NCBI GenBank assembly: GCA_934591895.1
Contig: CAKTPP010000001.1
Location: 186,001 to 250,000 of the forward strand
Source of the DNA: an uncultured Oscillospiraceae bacterium
Lineage (GTDB): Bacteria; Bacillota; Clostridia; Oscillospirales; Oscillospiraceae
DNA length: 64,000 nucleotides
Reading direction: 5' to 3'
Below, one piece after another: positions 26,545-34,729 of the stretch (positions within the stretch are counted from its first letter, which is position 1; each line of letters begins with the position of its first letter). The notes below the pieces were generated by a model. That model worked only from the letters and a program-made list of their open reading frames with translations. It was not told the DNA's origin and did not search any database. Both the position numbers and the translations under genes were made by a program.

Positions 26545-29097
26545 ATGAAACTCATGATTCTCGACGGCAACAGCATCATCAACCGCGCCTTTTACGGCAT
26601 CCGGATGCTCAACGCGCCCGACGGCACGCCGACGAACGCAGTCTACGGCTTTCTGAGCACGTTCCGGCGTGTTTTCGACCTGGCGCAGCCGCAGGCGGTG
26701 TGCGTCGCGTTCGACGTGCACGCTCCCACGTTCCGTCACGAGCAGTATGCGCTTTACAAGGCGCAGCGCAAGCCCATGCCGGAGGAGCTCGCCGTGCAGA
26801 TGCCGCTGCTCAAGCAGACGCTCGACTATATGGGCGTGCGGCGGCTGGAGCTGGCCGGCTGGGAGGCCGACGACCTGCTCGGCACGGTCGCGCGCCGCTG
26901 CGAGAGCGCCGGCTGGACGTGCGACGTCGTCACCGGCGACAAGGACAGCCTGCAGCTCATTACAGACAGCACCCATGTCTTTAACGTCAAGACCCGCATG
27001 GGGCAGACGGATACGATCGAATACACGCCCGAGCGCTTTCGTGAAGAATACGGCTTTGATCCCATCCGGATGATCGACCTCAAGGCGCTCATGGGCGACA
27101 GCTCCGACAACATCCCCGGCGTACCCGGCATCGGCGAAAAGACGGCGAAGGATCTGCTCGTGCGCTTCGGCACGGTGGCGGACATTTACCGCGACCTCGA
27201 TGCGCTGGACATCAAGCCCGGCGTGCGCAGAAAGCTTGCCGAGGGGCGCGAGAGCGCGCAGCTCTCGTTCGACCTCGCCACCATCCGCACGGACGCGCCG
27301 GTCGACTTTGCGCTCGAGTCGGCCGTCTGGGATCACGACTATCAGCCGGAGCTGTACGACTGGTTCCGGCGGCTTAACTTCACGTCGCTGTCGGAAAAGT
27401 GGGGCCTGCAGCCGGCGGACGGCGCGGGCGCACCGTCGAGCGCGCTGCCGGCCGTGGACGTGGCGGACAGCGCCGCGCTGCACGCGCTCGAGCAGGCGGT
27501 CACGGCGGCGCCCTGTGTCGCAGTGCTTGCACCCGACGGGCTCGACACGCTCACGCTCTGCGACGGCAAGGCGTGCTATGCGCTCTCGTGGGCGCAGCTC
27601 GGCGACGGCTACAACGCATTTTTGCGCCTGCTGTTTTCCGCGCGCGTGCGCAAGGCGGGGCACAACATCAAAGACCTCATGCGCGCGCTGCTCGACGAGG
27701 GACTGCCGACGGACGGCTTCGTGTTCGACACGGCGCTGGCGGCCTACCTGCTCGACGCCACGGCCGGAAGCTACGACCTGCCGCGGCTCGCGCAGACGTA
27801 TCTTGGCGAGGAGCTGCCGGACGTGCAGGCCGTCTGGGCGCTGCAGCCGGTGCTGCAGGAGAAAATGGACGCGCAGGCTATGCTGCCGCTCTTTACGGAC
27901 GTTGAGCTGCCGCTGTGTCCGGTGCTGGCGCGCATGGAGCAGGCGGGCTTTCTGGTCGACCGCAAGGCGCTGTACGACTTCGGCGAGAGCCTCACGAGCA
28001 GCATCGAGCAGCTCCAGCAGAGCATCTGGGCGCTCGCGGGCGAGCCGTTCAACATCCAGTCGCCGAAGCAGCTCGGCACTATTCTCTTCGAGCGGCTCAT
28101 GCTTCCGGCCGGGAAAAAGACCAAGACCGGCTGGAGCACGAATGCCGCCGTGCTCGACAAGCTGCGCGGCAAGCACCCGATCGTCGAGCAGATCCTCGAT
28201 TACCGCACGCTCACGAAGCTCAAGTCCACCTATGCCGACGGGCTGCTCAAGGAGATCTCTGCCGACGGGCGCATCCACACGAACTTCCAGATGACCGTCA
28301 CGGCGACGGGGCGCCTGTCGTCGACTGAGCCGAACCTGCAGAATATCCCCGTGCGCCGCGAGCTCGGCGCGCAGATCCGCAAGATGTTCGTGGCCTCGCC
28401 CGGCAAGGTGCTCGTGGACGCGGACTACAGCCAGATCGAGCTGCGCCTGCTTGCGCACATCGCAAACGATGAGACGATGATCGCCGCCTTCCGCAGCGGG
28501 GAGGACATCCACGCCGTCACGGCGTCGCAGGTGTTCGGCGTGCCGCTCGCGGAGGTGACGCCGCTGCAGCGCTCGCACGCCAAGGCCGTCAACTTCGGCA
28601 TCGTCTACGGCATCTCGGCCTTCAGCCTCGCGCAGGACATCGGCGTGTTCCAGAATGAGGCCAAGGCTTACATGGACAGCTATTTTGCCAAGTACCACGG
28701 CGTGCGCGCGTACATGACGCGCGTCGTCGAGCAGGCGAAGGCGGACGGCTATGTCACGACGCTCTTCGGCCGCCGCCGCGACCTGCCGGAGCTCAAGTCC
28801 TCGAATTTCAATGTCCGCAGCTTCGGCGAGCGCGTGGCGCTCAATATGCCCATTCAGGGTACGGCGGCGGACATCATCAAGGCCGCCATGGTGCGCGTGG
28901 ATGCGCGCATGCGCACAGAGCATCTGCAGGCGCGGCTGCTGCTGCAGGTGCACGACGAGCTCATCGTCGAGTGCCCCGCGGAGGAGGCTGAGACGGTCAA
29001 GGCCATTCTCGTCGATGAGATGGAGCACGTGGTCGACTACCGTGTGCCGCTGCTCGTGGACGCGAAGACCGGCGCAAGCTGGGCGGAGGCGCACTGA
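26545..29097 (+). CDS. polA: DNA polymerase I
   Basis: An 850-residue protein. The 5' nuclease domain (DGNSIINRAFYG, VTGDKDSLQL, ALMGDSSDNIPGVPGIGEKTA) is intact. The central 3'-5' exonuclease-like domain has lost the DxE motif (VAVLAPDG instead of a typical FDTET), so proofreading is probably absent, as in Bacillus-type enzymes. The polymerase domain is complete with DADYSQIELR (A), RSHAKAVNFGIVYG (B) and LLQVHDELIVE (C). I chose the ATG behind GGGAGG rather than the overlapping GTG. Confidence 0.96.
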   Translation: MKLMILDGNSIINRAFYGIRMLNAPDGTPTNAVYGFLSTFRRVFDLAQPQAVCVAFDVHAPTFRHEQYALYKAQRKPMPEELAVQMPLLKQTLDYMGVRRLELAGWEADDLLGTVARRCESAGWTCDVVTGDKDSLQLITDSTHVFNVKTRMGQTDTIEYTPERFREEYGFDPIRMIDLKALMGDSSDNIPGVPGIGEKTAKDLLVRFGTVADIYRDLDALDIKPGVRRKLAEGRESAQLSFDLATIRTDAPVDFALESAVWDHDYQPELYDWFRRLNFTSLSEKWGLQPADGAGAPSSALPAVDVADSAALHALEQAVTAAPCVAVLAPDGLDTLTLCDGKACYALSWAQLGDGYNAFLRLLFSARVRKAGHNIKDLMRALLDEGLPTDGFVFDTALAAYLLDATAGSYDLPRLAQTYLGEELPDVQAVWALQPVLQEKMDAQAMLPLFTDVELPLCPVLARMEQAGFLVDRKALYDFGESLTSSIEQLQQSIWALAGEPFNIQSPKQLGTILFERLMLPAGKKTKTGWSTNAAVLDKLRGKHPIVEQILDYRTLTKLKSTYADGLLKEISADGRIHTNFQMTVTATGRLSSTEPNLQNIPVRRELGAQIRKMFVASPGKVLVDADYSQIELRLLAHIANDETMIAAFRSGEDIHAVTASQVFGVPLAEVTPLQRSHAKAVNFGIVYGISAFSLAQDIGVFQNEAKAYMDSYFAKYHGVRAYMTRVVEQAKADGYVTTLFGRRRDLPELKSSNFNVRSFGERVALNMPIQGTAADIIKAAMVRVDARMRTEHLQARLLLQVHDELIVECPAEEAETVKAILVDEMEHVVDYRVPLLVDAKTGASWAEAH

Positions 29098-29555
29098 TGG
29101 ACGTCACGATCTGTGATGCGCGCAGTGCGCACCTGCCGCAGCTTGAGGCGCTCGAGCGCGCGTGCTTTTCCGCACCGTGGACGCGCGCACAGCTGCAGAG
29201 TCAGCTGCCGGACGACCGGCACGTGTTTCTCGTCGCCATGGCGGGGGAGACGGTGCTCGGCTACGCAAACTTCCTGCACGTGCTCGACGAGGGCGACATC
29301 GGAAATGTCGCCGTCGCGCCCGCGTACCGCCGGCAGGGCGTCGCGGATGCGCTGCTCGGGGCGCTGTGTGCGCGCGCGTCGGCGCTCGATCTCGCATTTT
29401 TGACTCTGGAGGTGCGCGCATCGAACGCGCCCGCCATTGCGCTGTACCGCAAGCACGGGTTTCAGACCGTTGGTCAGCGCCGGAATTACTATCAGAAGCC
29501 GGACGAGGATGCACTGCTCATGACCCGGTTTTGGAGAGAGGCGGAGACAATATGA
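29097..29555 (+). CDS. rimI: Ribosomal protein S18-alanine N-acetyltransferase RimI
   Basis: A 152-residue GNAT acetyltransferase with the acetyl-CoA loop VAPAYRRQGVADALL, LTLEVRASNAPAIALYRKHGF and a C-terminal RRNYYQKPDEDALLM, the RimI pattern. The start overlaps the polA stop (TGATG). In many Firmicutes tsaE, tsaB, rimI and tsaD form one operon. Here only rimI and tsaD remain together, joined to polA instead, so tsaB and tsaE must be elsewhere. Confidence 0.92.
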   Translation: MDVTICDARSAHLPQLEALERACFSAPWTRAQLQSQLPDDRHVFLVAMAGETVLGYANFLHVLDEGDIGNVAVAPAYRRQGVADALLGALCARASALDLAFLTLEVRASNAPAIALYRKHGFQTVGQRRNYYQKPDEDALLMTRFWREAETI

Positions 29556-30580
29556 TTATTCTTGCGATCGAATCTTCCTGTGATGAAACGGCTGTCGCCC
29601 TCGTGCGCGACGGGCGCGAGGTGCTGACCGACCAGGTCTTTTCGCAGGCCGACCTGCACGCCGTCTACGGCGGCGTCGTGCCCGAGATCGCCTCGCGCTC
29701 GCACGTGGAGGTCATCTCCCAGCTTGCCGACCGTGCGCTGCAGGTGACCGGCCTGAGCCGCGGCGACATCGACGCCGTGGCCGTCACGTGTGCGCCGGGG
29801 CTCATCGGCGCGCTGCTTGTCGGCGTGAACTTTGCCAAGTCCGCCGCGCTCGCGCTCGGCGTGCCGCTCATTCCGGTGCACCATGTCCGCGGCCACATCG
29901 CGGCAAACTACATCGCCTACCCGGAGCTGGAGCCGCCGTTTGTGTGTCTGGCCATCTCGGGCGGCAACACGCTCATCTGCGACGTGCGCGACTATACGGA
30001 CCTGCGCATCCTTGGCGCGACGCGCGACGACGCGGCCGGCGAGTGCTTTGACAAGACCGCGCGTGTGCTCGGCCTGCCGTATCCCGGCGGCAAGCCCATC
30101 GACGACCTGTCCAGGACCGGCGACGACCGCAAGTACAAGCTGCCGATCGGCCACGTGGACGGCTGCCCGTATGACATGAGCTTCAGCGGACTGAAAACAG
30201 CCGTCATCAACCTCGCCCATACGGCGGAGCAGAAGGGCGAGCCGCTCGATAAGCCCTCGCTCGCGGCGTCGTTCTGCCGCGCTATGAGCGAGAGCCTCGT
30301 GCCGCGCACGATGGCGGCGGTCAGGGAGCTCGGCTATGACAGGCTCGCCGTGGCGGGCGGCGTCGCGGCAAACTCCCGCATCCGCGGTGATTTTCAGGCC
30401 GCCTGCGACGCGGCCGGTATCCGCCTGTTCGTCCCGCCGCTGAAGCTCTGCGGCGACAACGCCGCCATGATCGGCTGCCAGGCGTACTATGAGTACCTGC
30501 GCGGCGCGCGCGCGGGCAGCGAGCTCAACGCGTGGGCGAATATGGAGATCTCCGAGGTCCCGTTCTATGGGCACGCATGA
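29552..30580 (+). CDS. tsaD: tRNA N6-adenosine threonylcarbamoyltransferase TsaD
   Basis: A 342-residue ASKHA-fold protein. It starts MIILAIESSCDETAVALV and has the metal-binding HHVRGHIAAN motif, ISGGNTLI, and the LAVAGGVAANSRIR segment. It completes t6A37 formation on ANN-decoding tRNAs together with TsaB, TsaE and TsaC. The start ATG overlaps the rimI stop (ATGA). Its 3' end overlaps radC by 14 bases. Confidence 0.96.
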   Translation: MIILAIESSCDETAVALVRDGREVLTDQVFSQADLHAVYGGVVPEIASRSHVEVISQLADRALQVTGLSRGDIDAVAVTCAPGLIGALLVGVNFAKSAALALGVPLIPVHHVRGHIAANYIAYPELEPPFVCLAISGGNTLICDVRDYTDLRILGATRDDAAGECFDKTARVLGLPYPGGKPIDDLSRTGDDRKYKLPIGHVDGCPYDMSFSGLKTAVINLAHTAEQKGEPLDKPSLAASFCRAMSESLVPRTMAAVRELGYDRLAVAGGVAANSRIRGDFQAACDAAGIRLFVPPLKLCGDNAAMIGCQAYYEYLRGARAGSELNAWANMEISEVPFYGHA

Positions 30581-31238
30581 CGGGCATCGCGCCCGCATGA
30601 AGGCGCGCTTTGTGCGCTGCGGGCTCGATAATTTCGACGATCACAGCGTGCTGGAGCTGCTGTTGTTTTACGCCGTGCCGCGGCGCGATGTCAATGAGCT
30701 CGCGCACGCGCTGCTGGACCATTTCGGCACGCTCGATGCGGTCTTTGAGGCGAGTTTTGAGGATGTGATGCAGGTGCCCGGCGCGGGGGAGAACGTGGCA
30801 ACGCTGCTCACGCTCGTCCCGCAGGTCAGCCGCCGGTATCAGCTGGCCAAGCGCCGCCAGCAGAAGCTTCTGCGCTCGAGCGAGGAGGCGGGGCGGTATC
30901 TCGTGCCGCTGTATCTGTATGAGCGCGCCGAGGTCGTCTACCTCCTGTGTCTGGACGCCAAGGGCGGACTCATCAGCTGCCGGGAGGTCGGGCGCGGCGT
31001 CGTCAATGCCGCGGAGGTGTCCGTGCGCACCATCGTCGAGACGGCGCTGTCGCAAAAGGCGGTGTCCGTCATCCTCAGCCATAACCACGTCGACGCCTAT
31101 GCGCTGCCGTCGCGCGAGGACGAGCTGACGACCAAGCGCGTGCGGGATGCGCTTTTGCTCGTAGGAATCACGCTGGCGGATCATATCATCGTCTGCGGCG
31201 AGGATTATGTGTCGTTTGCCGACAGCGGTCTGCTCTGA
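30567..31238 (+). CDS. radC: RadC/DUF2466 JAB-domain protein
   Basis: A 223-residue protein with an N-terminal helix-hairpin-helix-like part and a C-terminal JAB/MPN domain. The metal-site motif is HNHVDAYALPSREDELT, where most RadC proteins have HNHPSG; the two His and the Asp remain. The cellular role of RadC is not settled. The start at 30567 lies within tsaD in another frame, indicating translational coupling at the end of the uvrB-polA-rimI-tsaD-radC run. Confidence 0.88.
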   Translation: MGTHDGHRARMKARFVRCGLDNFDDHSVLELLLFYAVPRRDVNELAHALLDHFGTLDAVFEASFEDVMQVPGAGENVATLLTLVPQVSRRYQLAKRRQQKLLRSSEEAGRYLVPLYLYERAEVVYLLCLDAKGGLISCREVGRGVVNAAEVSVRTIVETALSQKAVSVILSHNHVDAYALPSREDELTTKRVRDALLLVGITLADHIIVCGEDYVSFADSGLL

Positions 31239-31684
31239 ATCATCACCAGCGGCACAAATCCTGCATTTTGCCTGTCAAGCCTTTTTTCAAATCTCTCGCG
31301 CAAGCGAGAGATTTGCATTATGGTAACAAAACGGGCGCTTATGAAATCCTCAAAGTTCGTTTCCGGATTTGCCTGTTTTATGCAAAAGTCCAGCAAAGCA
31401 TTGATAATACAGAATTGTTTGCGTGTTGAAAACCCTGTTGAAAATGTTGATAACTCACAGCAAAGGCAAAGCGGATAAAATGTTATGTAAACACGGTGCC
31501 ATGAAAATGTAAGAACTTTGATCTGCGACCTACCCGCAAATGCCTGAAACAGCGTGCGTTTGCGGAGGGATGTAACAGTGCAAATTCTGCACAATCGACA
31601 CAAGGCGAAGAAAACCGACAAAACGTGCAAAAAATCAACATTTTTTCATGCATGAAAACAAGCAGTAATCAGCGAACTTTGGTG
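31239..31684. other. AT-rich intergenic region with hairpin and TTGATAA-type repeats
   Basis: Markedly richer in A+T than its surroundings. It contains a perfect 12-base stem with a GCAA tetraloop at 31288-31315 (no T tract either way) and three TGTTGA(A/T)AA units at 31424, 31436 and 31445. I find no credible protein gene. A frame on the minus strand over 31205-31630 has no ribosome-binding site and unnatural composition. Confidence 0.55.
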
Positions 31685-31713
31685 TTGACATCCGCAGAGA
31701 CTTGTGATAGAAT
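31685..31713 (+). promoter_or_regulatory. Promoter of tRNA-Thr
   Basis: TTGACA, 17 bases, TAGAAT, with the tRNA starting 21 bases after the -10. Confidence 0.85.
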
Positions 31714-31733
31714 GTGCAAGCTGTTAGAAATTC

Positions 31734-31809
31734 GCTAGTGTAGCTCAGTCGGTAGAGCAGCTGATTCGTAATCAGCAGGTCGTGTGTTCGAGTCACATCA
31801 CTAGCTCCA
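31734..31809 (+). tRNA. tRNA-Thr (CGT)
   Basis: A 76-base cloverleaf: acceptor GCTAGTG/CACTAGC, anticodon stem GCTGA/TCAGC around TTCGTAA (anticodon CGT), T loop GTTCGAGTC, encoded CCA. Confidence 0.97.
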
Positions 31810-31812
31810 AGG

Positions 31813-31845
31813 CGCCTTGCGGTCAGTCGGCCGCAGGGCGTTTTT
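31813..31845 (+). terminator. Terminator after tRNA-Thr
   Basis: Stem CGCCTTGCGG / CCGCAGGGCG (one G-T pair) with an 8-base loop, followed by five T. Confidence 0.88.
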
Positions 31846-31856
31846 GCGCTCTGCGC

Positions 31857-31885
31857 TTGACGCGGCGGCCGGGACACAGTATAAT
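31857..31885 (+). promoter_or_regulatory. Promoter upstream of the AraC-type regulator
   Basis: TTGACG, 17 bases, TATAAT. A short intrinsic terminator begins about 15 bases after the -10, so most transcripts may stop early. Confidence 0.7.
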
Positions 31886-31899
31886 AGGATCACCGCAGA

Positions 31900-31920
31900 G
31901 CCGTCCGGGACGGCGTTTTT
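31900..31920 (+). terminator. Leader terminator between promoter and araC-type gene
   Basis: Stem GCCGTC / GACGGC with a CGG loop, followed by GTTTTTCTTTT. It lies inside the 5' leader of the regulator gene and could act as an attenuator. Confidence 0.6.
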
Positions 31921-31933
31921 CTTTTCCAGATAA

Positions 31934-31947
31934 TTAGATGTATCTAA
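31934..31947. promoter_or_regulatory. Operator-like dyad upstream of the AraC-type gene
   Basis: A perfect dyad TTAGAT-GT-ATCTAA. A near-identical site, TTAGAT-TG-ATTTAA, occurs at 33108 upstream of the DUF3793-flavodoxin pair, so both may be targets of one regulator. Confidence 0.5.
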
Positions 31948-31974
31948 CTACGGATTTTGCAGGAGGTGCGTGCA

Positions 31975-32985
31975 ATGGCCGCAGCAAGGAGAACCGAACT
32001 TCAGACGGGGTGCAGGACTGCCGTGCGGCAGGGAGAAAGCGCGCGTGCGGCGCAGCCTTCGGGCGATGTGCACGCGGCCGAGCGCCTCGCCGGCACCGGC
32101 GGAGAGATCGCGCGGACGGCTTACCCGGTTTTCCCGGGGATCGAAATCGCGTATTACGACGTCCATGCGGCGAGCGGCGCCGTGCAGCGCGCGTGTGCGG
32201 CCGGCTGCCTTGAGATCCACCACTGCCGTGAGGGACGGATCGCCTATCCGTATGGCGACGCCTGCTTTTTTCTCGCGCCGGGCGACCTTGCACTCGTGCA
32301 GCGCTCGGCTCAAGCAGCCCCGGTCTGTTTTCCGACCGGTCACTACCATGGCATCACGGTGTCGATCGACCCGGCGCGCGCGCCGGACTGCCTGTCGTGC
32401 TTCCTTGAGGACGTCGAGGTGCGGCCGGGCGCGCTCATTGAAAAGTTCTGCGCTGACAGCGCCTGCTTTGTCACGCGCTCGTCAGCGGGCGTGGCGCACA
32501 TTTTTGCCGAGCTCTATTCCGTTCCGGAGGGCATCCGCAAGGGCTACTTCAAGGTCAAGATTCTGGAGCTGCTGCTGTTTTTGAGCGCGTTTCCCATTCA
32601 GGCGGCGCAGCCGCAGCACAGTTACCCCCAGTCGCAGGTGCAGCTTGCCGAGCGGATCGGCGCATATCTGCTCGAGAACACGGAGCGGCGGCTGACGGTC
32701 GCAGAGCTCTCGCAGCGCTTCGGCGCCTCGGCCACGCTCATCAACAGCAGCTTCCGCGGCGTATACGGCATGTCGCCGGCTGCGTTTCTGCGCGCGCAGA
32801 AAATGCACGGCGCCGCCCGGCTCCTGCGCCAGACCGACCGCACGGTGCTGGATATTGCCGGACAGTTTGGGTATGATAACGGCAGTAAGTTTGCCAAGGC
32901 GTTCCGGGACGTCATCGGCGTCTCGCCCAATGCCTATCGCAGCGGCATCAACTGCGACAGCTGCGCGCCGGAGGCGCCGATCTGA
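31975..32985 (+). CDS. AraC-family transcriptional regulator
   Basis: A 336-residue regulator. The N-terminal part is an unclassified ligand-binding domain. The C-terminal 100 residues form the double helix-turn-helix of AraC proteins (LTVAELSQRFGASATLINSSFRG, then TVLDIAGQFGYDNGSKFAKAFRDVIGVSPNAYR). I chose the ATG at 31975, which is preceded by AGGAGG. The inducer is unknown. The next genes downstream (DUF3793 and flavodoxin) often accompany iron-starvation loci, so a metal- or siderophore-linked role is plausible but unproven. Confidence 0.87.
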   Translation: MAAARRTELQTGCRTAVRQGESARAAQPSGDVHAAERLAGTGGEIARTAYPVFPGIEIAYYDVHAASGAVQRACAAGCLEIHHCREGRIAYPYGDACFFLAPGDLALVQRSAQAAPVCFPTGHYHGITVSIDPARAPDCLSCFLEDVEVRPGALIEKFCADSACFVTRSSAGVAHIFAELYSVPEGIRKGYFKVKILELLLFLSAFPIQAAQPQHSYPQSQVQLAERIGAYLLENTERRLTVAELSQRFGASATLINSSFRGVYGMSPAAFLRAQKMHGAARLLRQTDRTVLDIAGQFGYDNGSKFAKAFRDVIGVSPNAYRSGINCDSCAPEAPI

Positions 32986-33107
32986 CGGCGGGGCAAGGCG
33001 TTTCGTTTTGGAGCCATGTTCCGATGATTTGGAGCGGATGCCGGCGGGGGCGTGCGGTATCATAACGTCAGACAGAACGAAGCGCGCAGCTTTTACGCAT
33101 GAGTGAG

Positions 33108-33121
33108 TTAGATTGATTTAA
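33108..33121. promoter_or_regulatory. Second operator-like dyad, upstream of DUF3793-flavodoxin
   Basis: TTAGAT-TG-ATTTAA, matching the site at 31934 at 11 of 14 positions. It is followed immediately by a long hairpin at 33121-33160. Confidence 0.45.
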
Positions 33122-33160
33122 CCGCTTTCGCGCAGGATTGCTCCCTGCGCGAAAGCCGGT
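33121..33160 (+). promoter_or_regulatory. Hairpin in the leader of the DUF3793 gene
   Basis: Arms CTTTCGCGCAGG / CCTGCGCGAAAG extended by ACCG/CGGT across a single bulged C. There is no T tract, so it is more likely an mRNA-stability or regulatory structure than a terminator. Confidence 0.5.
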
Positions 33161-33187
33161 AAACGACCACAGACGAGGAGGCAAGCC

Positions 33188-33781
33188 ATGTCGGAGGAAA
33201 ACGTTGTACGGCTCTGTGCGCCGACGCTGGCCGGGATCAAGACCGGCAGCCTGTTCCCGTGCCCGTATGAAAGCCGGGAGACCCTGCTCACGGAGATCCG
33301 CCGGTACAATCAGGTGCTCGTCCCGAAGGGGCTCTGCCTCCTGCCGCTGCGGTTTACGGACAAGAGCGCGCTGCTGTATCTGTACCGCCCGCACGATCTG
33401 GAACGGGATCTGCAGGATCGGCTGGCGGCGGAGATCCTGCGGCACGCAGGTTATGTCTGCGGCAGCAGCGAGCAGTGCCTGATGCAGCTCATCGAGCGGC
33501 TGCGTGCATACGAGGAATTCCCGCATGAGATCGGCCTGTTTCTGAGCTATCCGCCGGAGGACGTCAAGGGCTTCATCGAGCACCACGCGGCGGATTTCAA
33601 GTACGCCGGCCTCTGGAAGGTGTACGGCGACGAGCAGCGGGCGCGCGACCTCTTCGCAAAATACCGGCGGTGCACGGAAATTTACTGTGAACGTCTGCAC
33701 GCGGGCTTGAGCATTGCGCAGCTCGCCGTGAACGTGCAGCGGCCGAATACAGCACAAAAGGAAAGGATGTTACCATCATGA
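33188..33781 (+). CDS. DUF3793 family protein
   Basis: A 197-residue soluble protein starting with a family-like LCAPTLAGIKTGSLFPC segment and containing LGLFLSYPPEDVKGFI-type (here IGLFLSYPPEDVKGFI) and WKVYGDEQRA motifs. Family members are found beside flavodoxin and iron-responsive genes in Clostridia; no enzymatic function is established. Its stop overlaps the flavodoxin start (ATGA), so the two are co-translated. GAGGAGG precedes the start. Confidence 0.82.
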   Translation: MSEENVVRLCAPTLAGIKTGSLFPCPYESRETLLTEIRRYNQVLVPKGLCLLPLRFTDKSALLYLYRPHDLERDLQDRLAAEILRHAGYVCGSSEQCLMQLIERLRAYEEFPHEIGLFLSYPPEDVKGFIEHHAADFKYAGLWKVYGDEQRARDLFAKYRRCTEIYCERLHAGLSIAQLAVNVQRPNTAQKERMLPS

Positions 33782-34203
33782 AAAAAGCAGCAGTCATCTA
33801 TTGGAGCGGCACCGGCAACACCGAGGCCATGGCCAACGCCGTGCTCGATGGCATGAAAAGTGCCGGAGCGGACGCGGTGCTTCTGACCGCCTCTGATGTG
33901 GACGCTTCCGCCGTCGGCGGATATGACGCCGTGGCGTTCGGCTGCCCGGCCATGGGCTCCGAGGTTCTGGAGGACATGGAGTTCGAGCCGATGTTCGAAG
34001 GCTGCAAGTCCGCCCTGAAGGGCAAACGTGTCGCCCTGTTCGGCTCCTACGGCTGGGGCGGCGGCGAGTGGATGCAAAACTGGGAGCGCGACTGCCGCGG
34101 CTCCGGTATCCAGCTCGCGTGCGACAGCGTGATCTGCAACGAAGCGCCCGATGACGCGGCTCTCGCGGCCTGTCAGGCGCTGGGCAAGGCGCTCGTCGAT
34201 TGA
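33778..34203 (+). CDS. Flavodoxin
   Basis: A 141-residue short-chain flavodoxin. The FMN phosphate-binding loop is YWSGTGNTEAMA at the N-terminus, followed by FGCPAMGSE and FGSYGWGGGEWM around the isoalloxazine. It is a small electron carrier, commonly a replacement for ferredoxin when iron is scarce. It overlaps the DUF3793 gene by four bases. Confidence 0.95.
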   Translation: MKKAAVIYWSGTGNTEAMANAVLDGMKSAGADAVLLTASDVDASAVGGYDAVAFGCPAMGSEVLEDMEFEPMFEGCKSALKGKRVALFGSYGWGGGEWMQNWERDCRGSGIQLACDSVICNEAPDDAALAACQALGKALVD

Positions 34204-34291
34204 TTTCTTCCGATCGTACCCGGAGCTCTCTCCGGTTACCGATACCAACAACAGATGCATCAGCCAAATCACCTCTCTTCTCTTTCCTGTT

Positions 34292-34412
34292 CCCTGCAGC
34301 AGTGTGACACCACGCGCATTGCCTGTGCGTGACTGCTGCTCCCCAGCAAAAAAATCGTCCGCCGGATTTCCCCCTCCGGCGGACGATTTTTTCATGCTTG
34401 CAGAGCCTGCAG
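34292..34412. repeat. Dispersed repeat copy 1 (contains bidirectional terminator)
   Basis: Alignable with 38021-38136. The left flank shares GTGACAC and GCCTG blocks (28 of the first 39 positions agree). The hairpin arms are identical, and the right flank shares TTGCAG and TGCAG blocks (16 of 20 positions). Copy 1 also supplies the last codons of the minus-strand gene at 34392. Confidence 0.6.
34349..34392. terminator. Bidirectional terminator (in repeat copy 1)
   Basis: Perfect 18-base arms (AAAAAATCGTCCGCCGGA and complement) with an 8-base loop, bounded by A and T tracts. It serves the flavodoxin gene and the convergent coiled-coil gene. Confidence 0.92.
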
Positions 34413-34658
34413 CTGCGCGGTCAGCGCGTCGATCTGCTGCCGCAGCGCCTGATTTTCACGCTGCAGGCGGCGGACCTCGTTTTCCGCGTCGATCACGTCG
34501 CAGCGCGCCTCCTCCTCCATCTCGTCGATGCTGCTGCGCAGGAACTGATATTGGCTGTAGAGCGTCGCGTATGCGCGCGGCGCGAAGATGCGCCAGAAGA
34601 CCTCCTTGATGAGGTCCCATTTTTCCGCTGCCGTGCGGTCGAAAAAGTCGTTGTGCAA
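34392..34658 (-). CDS. Small coiled-coil protein, unknown function
   Basis: An 88-residue protein if it starts at the TTG at 34658. AGGAGGT lies 7 bases upstream and the promoter -10 is nearby, so longer frames starting further upstream are unlikely. Residues 1-45 are mixed helix (WDLIKEVFWRIFAPRAYATLYS). Residues 45-88 are a coiled coil with heptads (IDAENEVRRLQRENQALRQQ). The family is not recognised. It could be a scaffold or DNA-associated protein; nothing in the sequence decides. Confidence 0.6.
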   Translation of the reverse strand: MHNDFFDRTAAEKWDLIKEVFWRIFAPRAYATLYSQYQFLRSSIDEMEEEARCDVIDAENEVRRLQRENQALRQQIDALTAQLQALQA

Positions 34659-34695
34659 GCGCAGTACCTCCTGTAACCTTGCTCGGATTTCCGTC

Positions 34696-34724
34696 AGTAT
34701 ACCACATCTTTGCCCGTCCGGCAA
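34696..34724 (-). promoter_or_regulatory. Promoter of the coiled-coil gene
   Basis: On the minus strand: TTGCCG, 17 bases, TATACT, 37 bases before the TTG start. Confidence 0.65.
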
Positions 34725-34729
34725 CCGGC

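Noticed and set aside
31205..31630. Minus-strand frame of 141 codons in the AT-rich intergenic region
   Set aside because: No ribosome-binding site, overlap with radC, and a Cys/Arg/Phe-rich composition unlike the other proteins.
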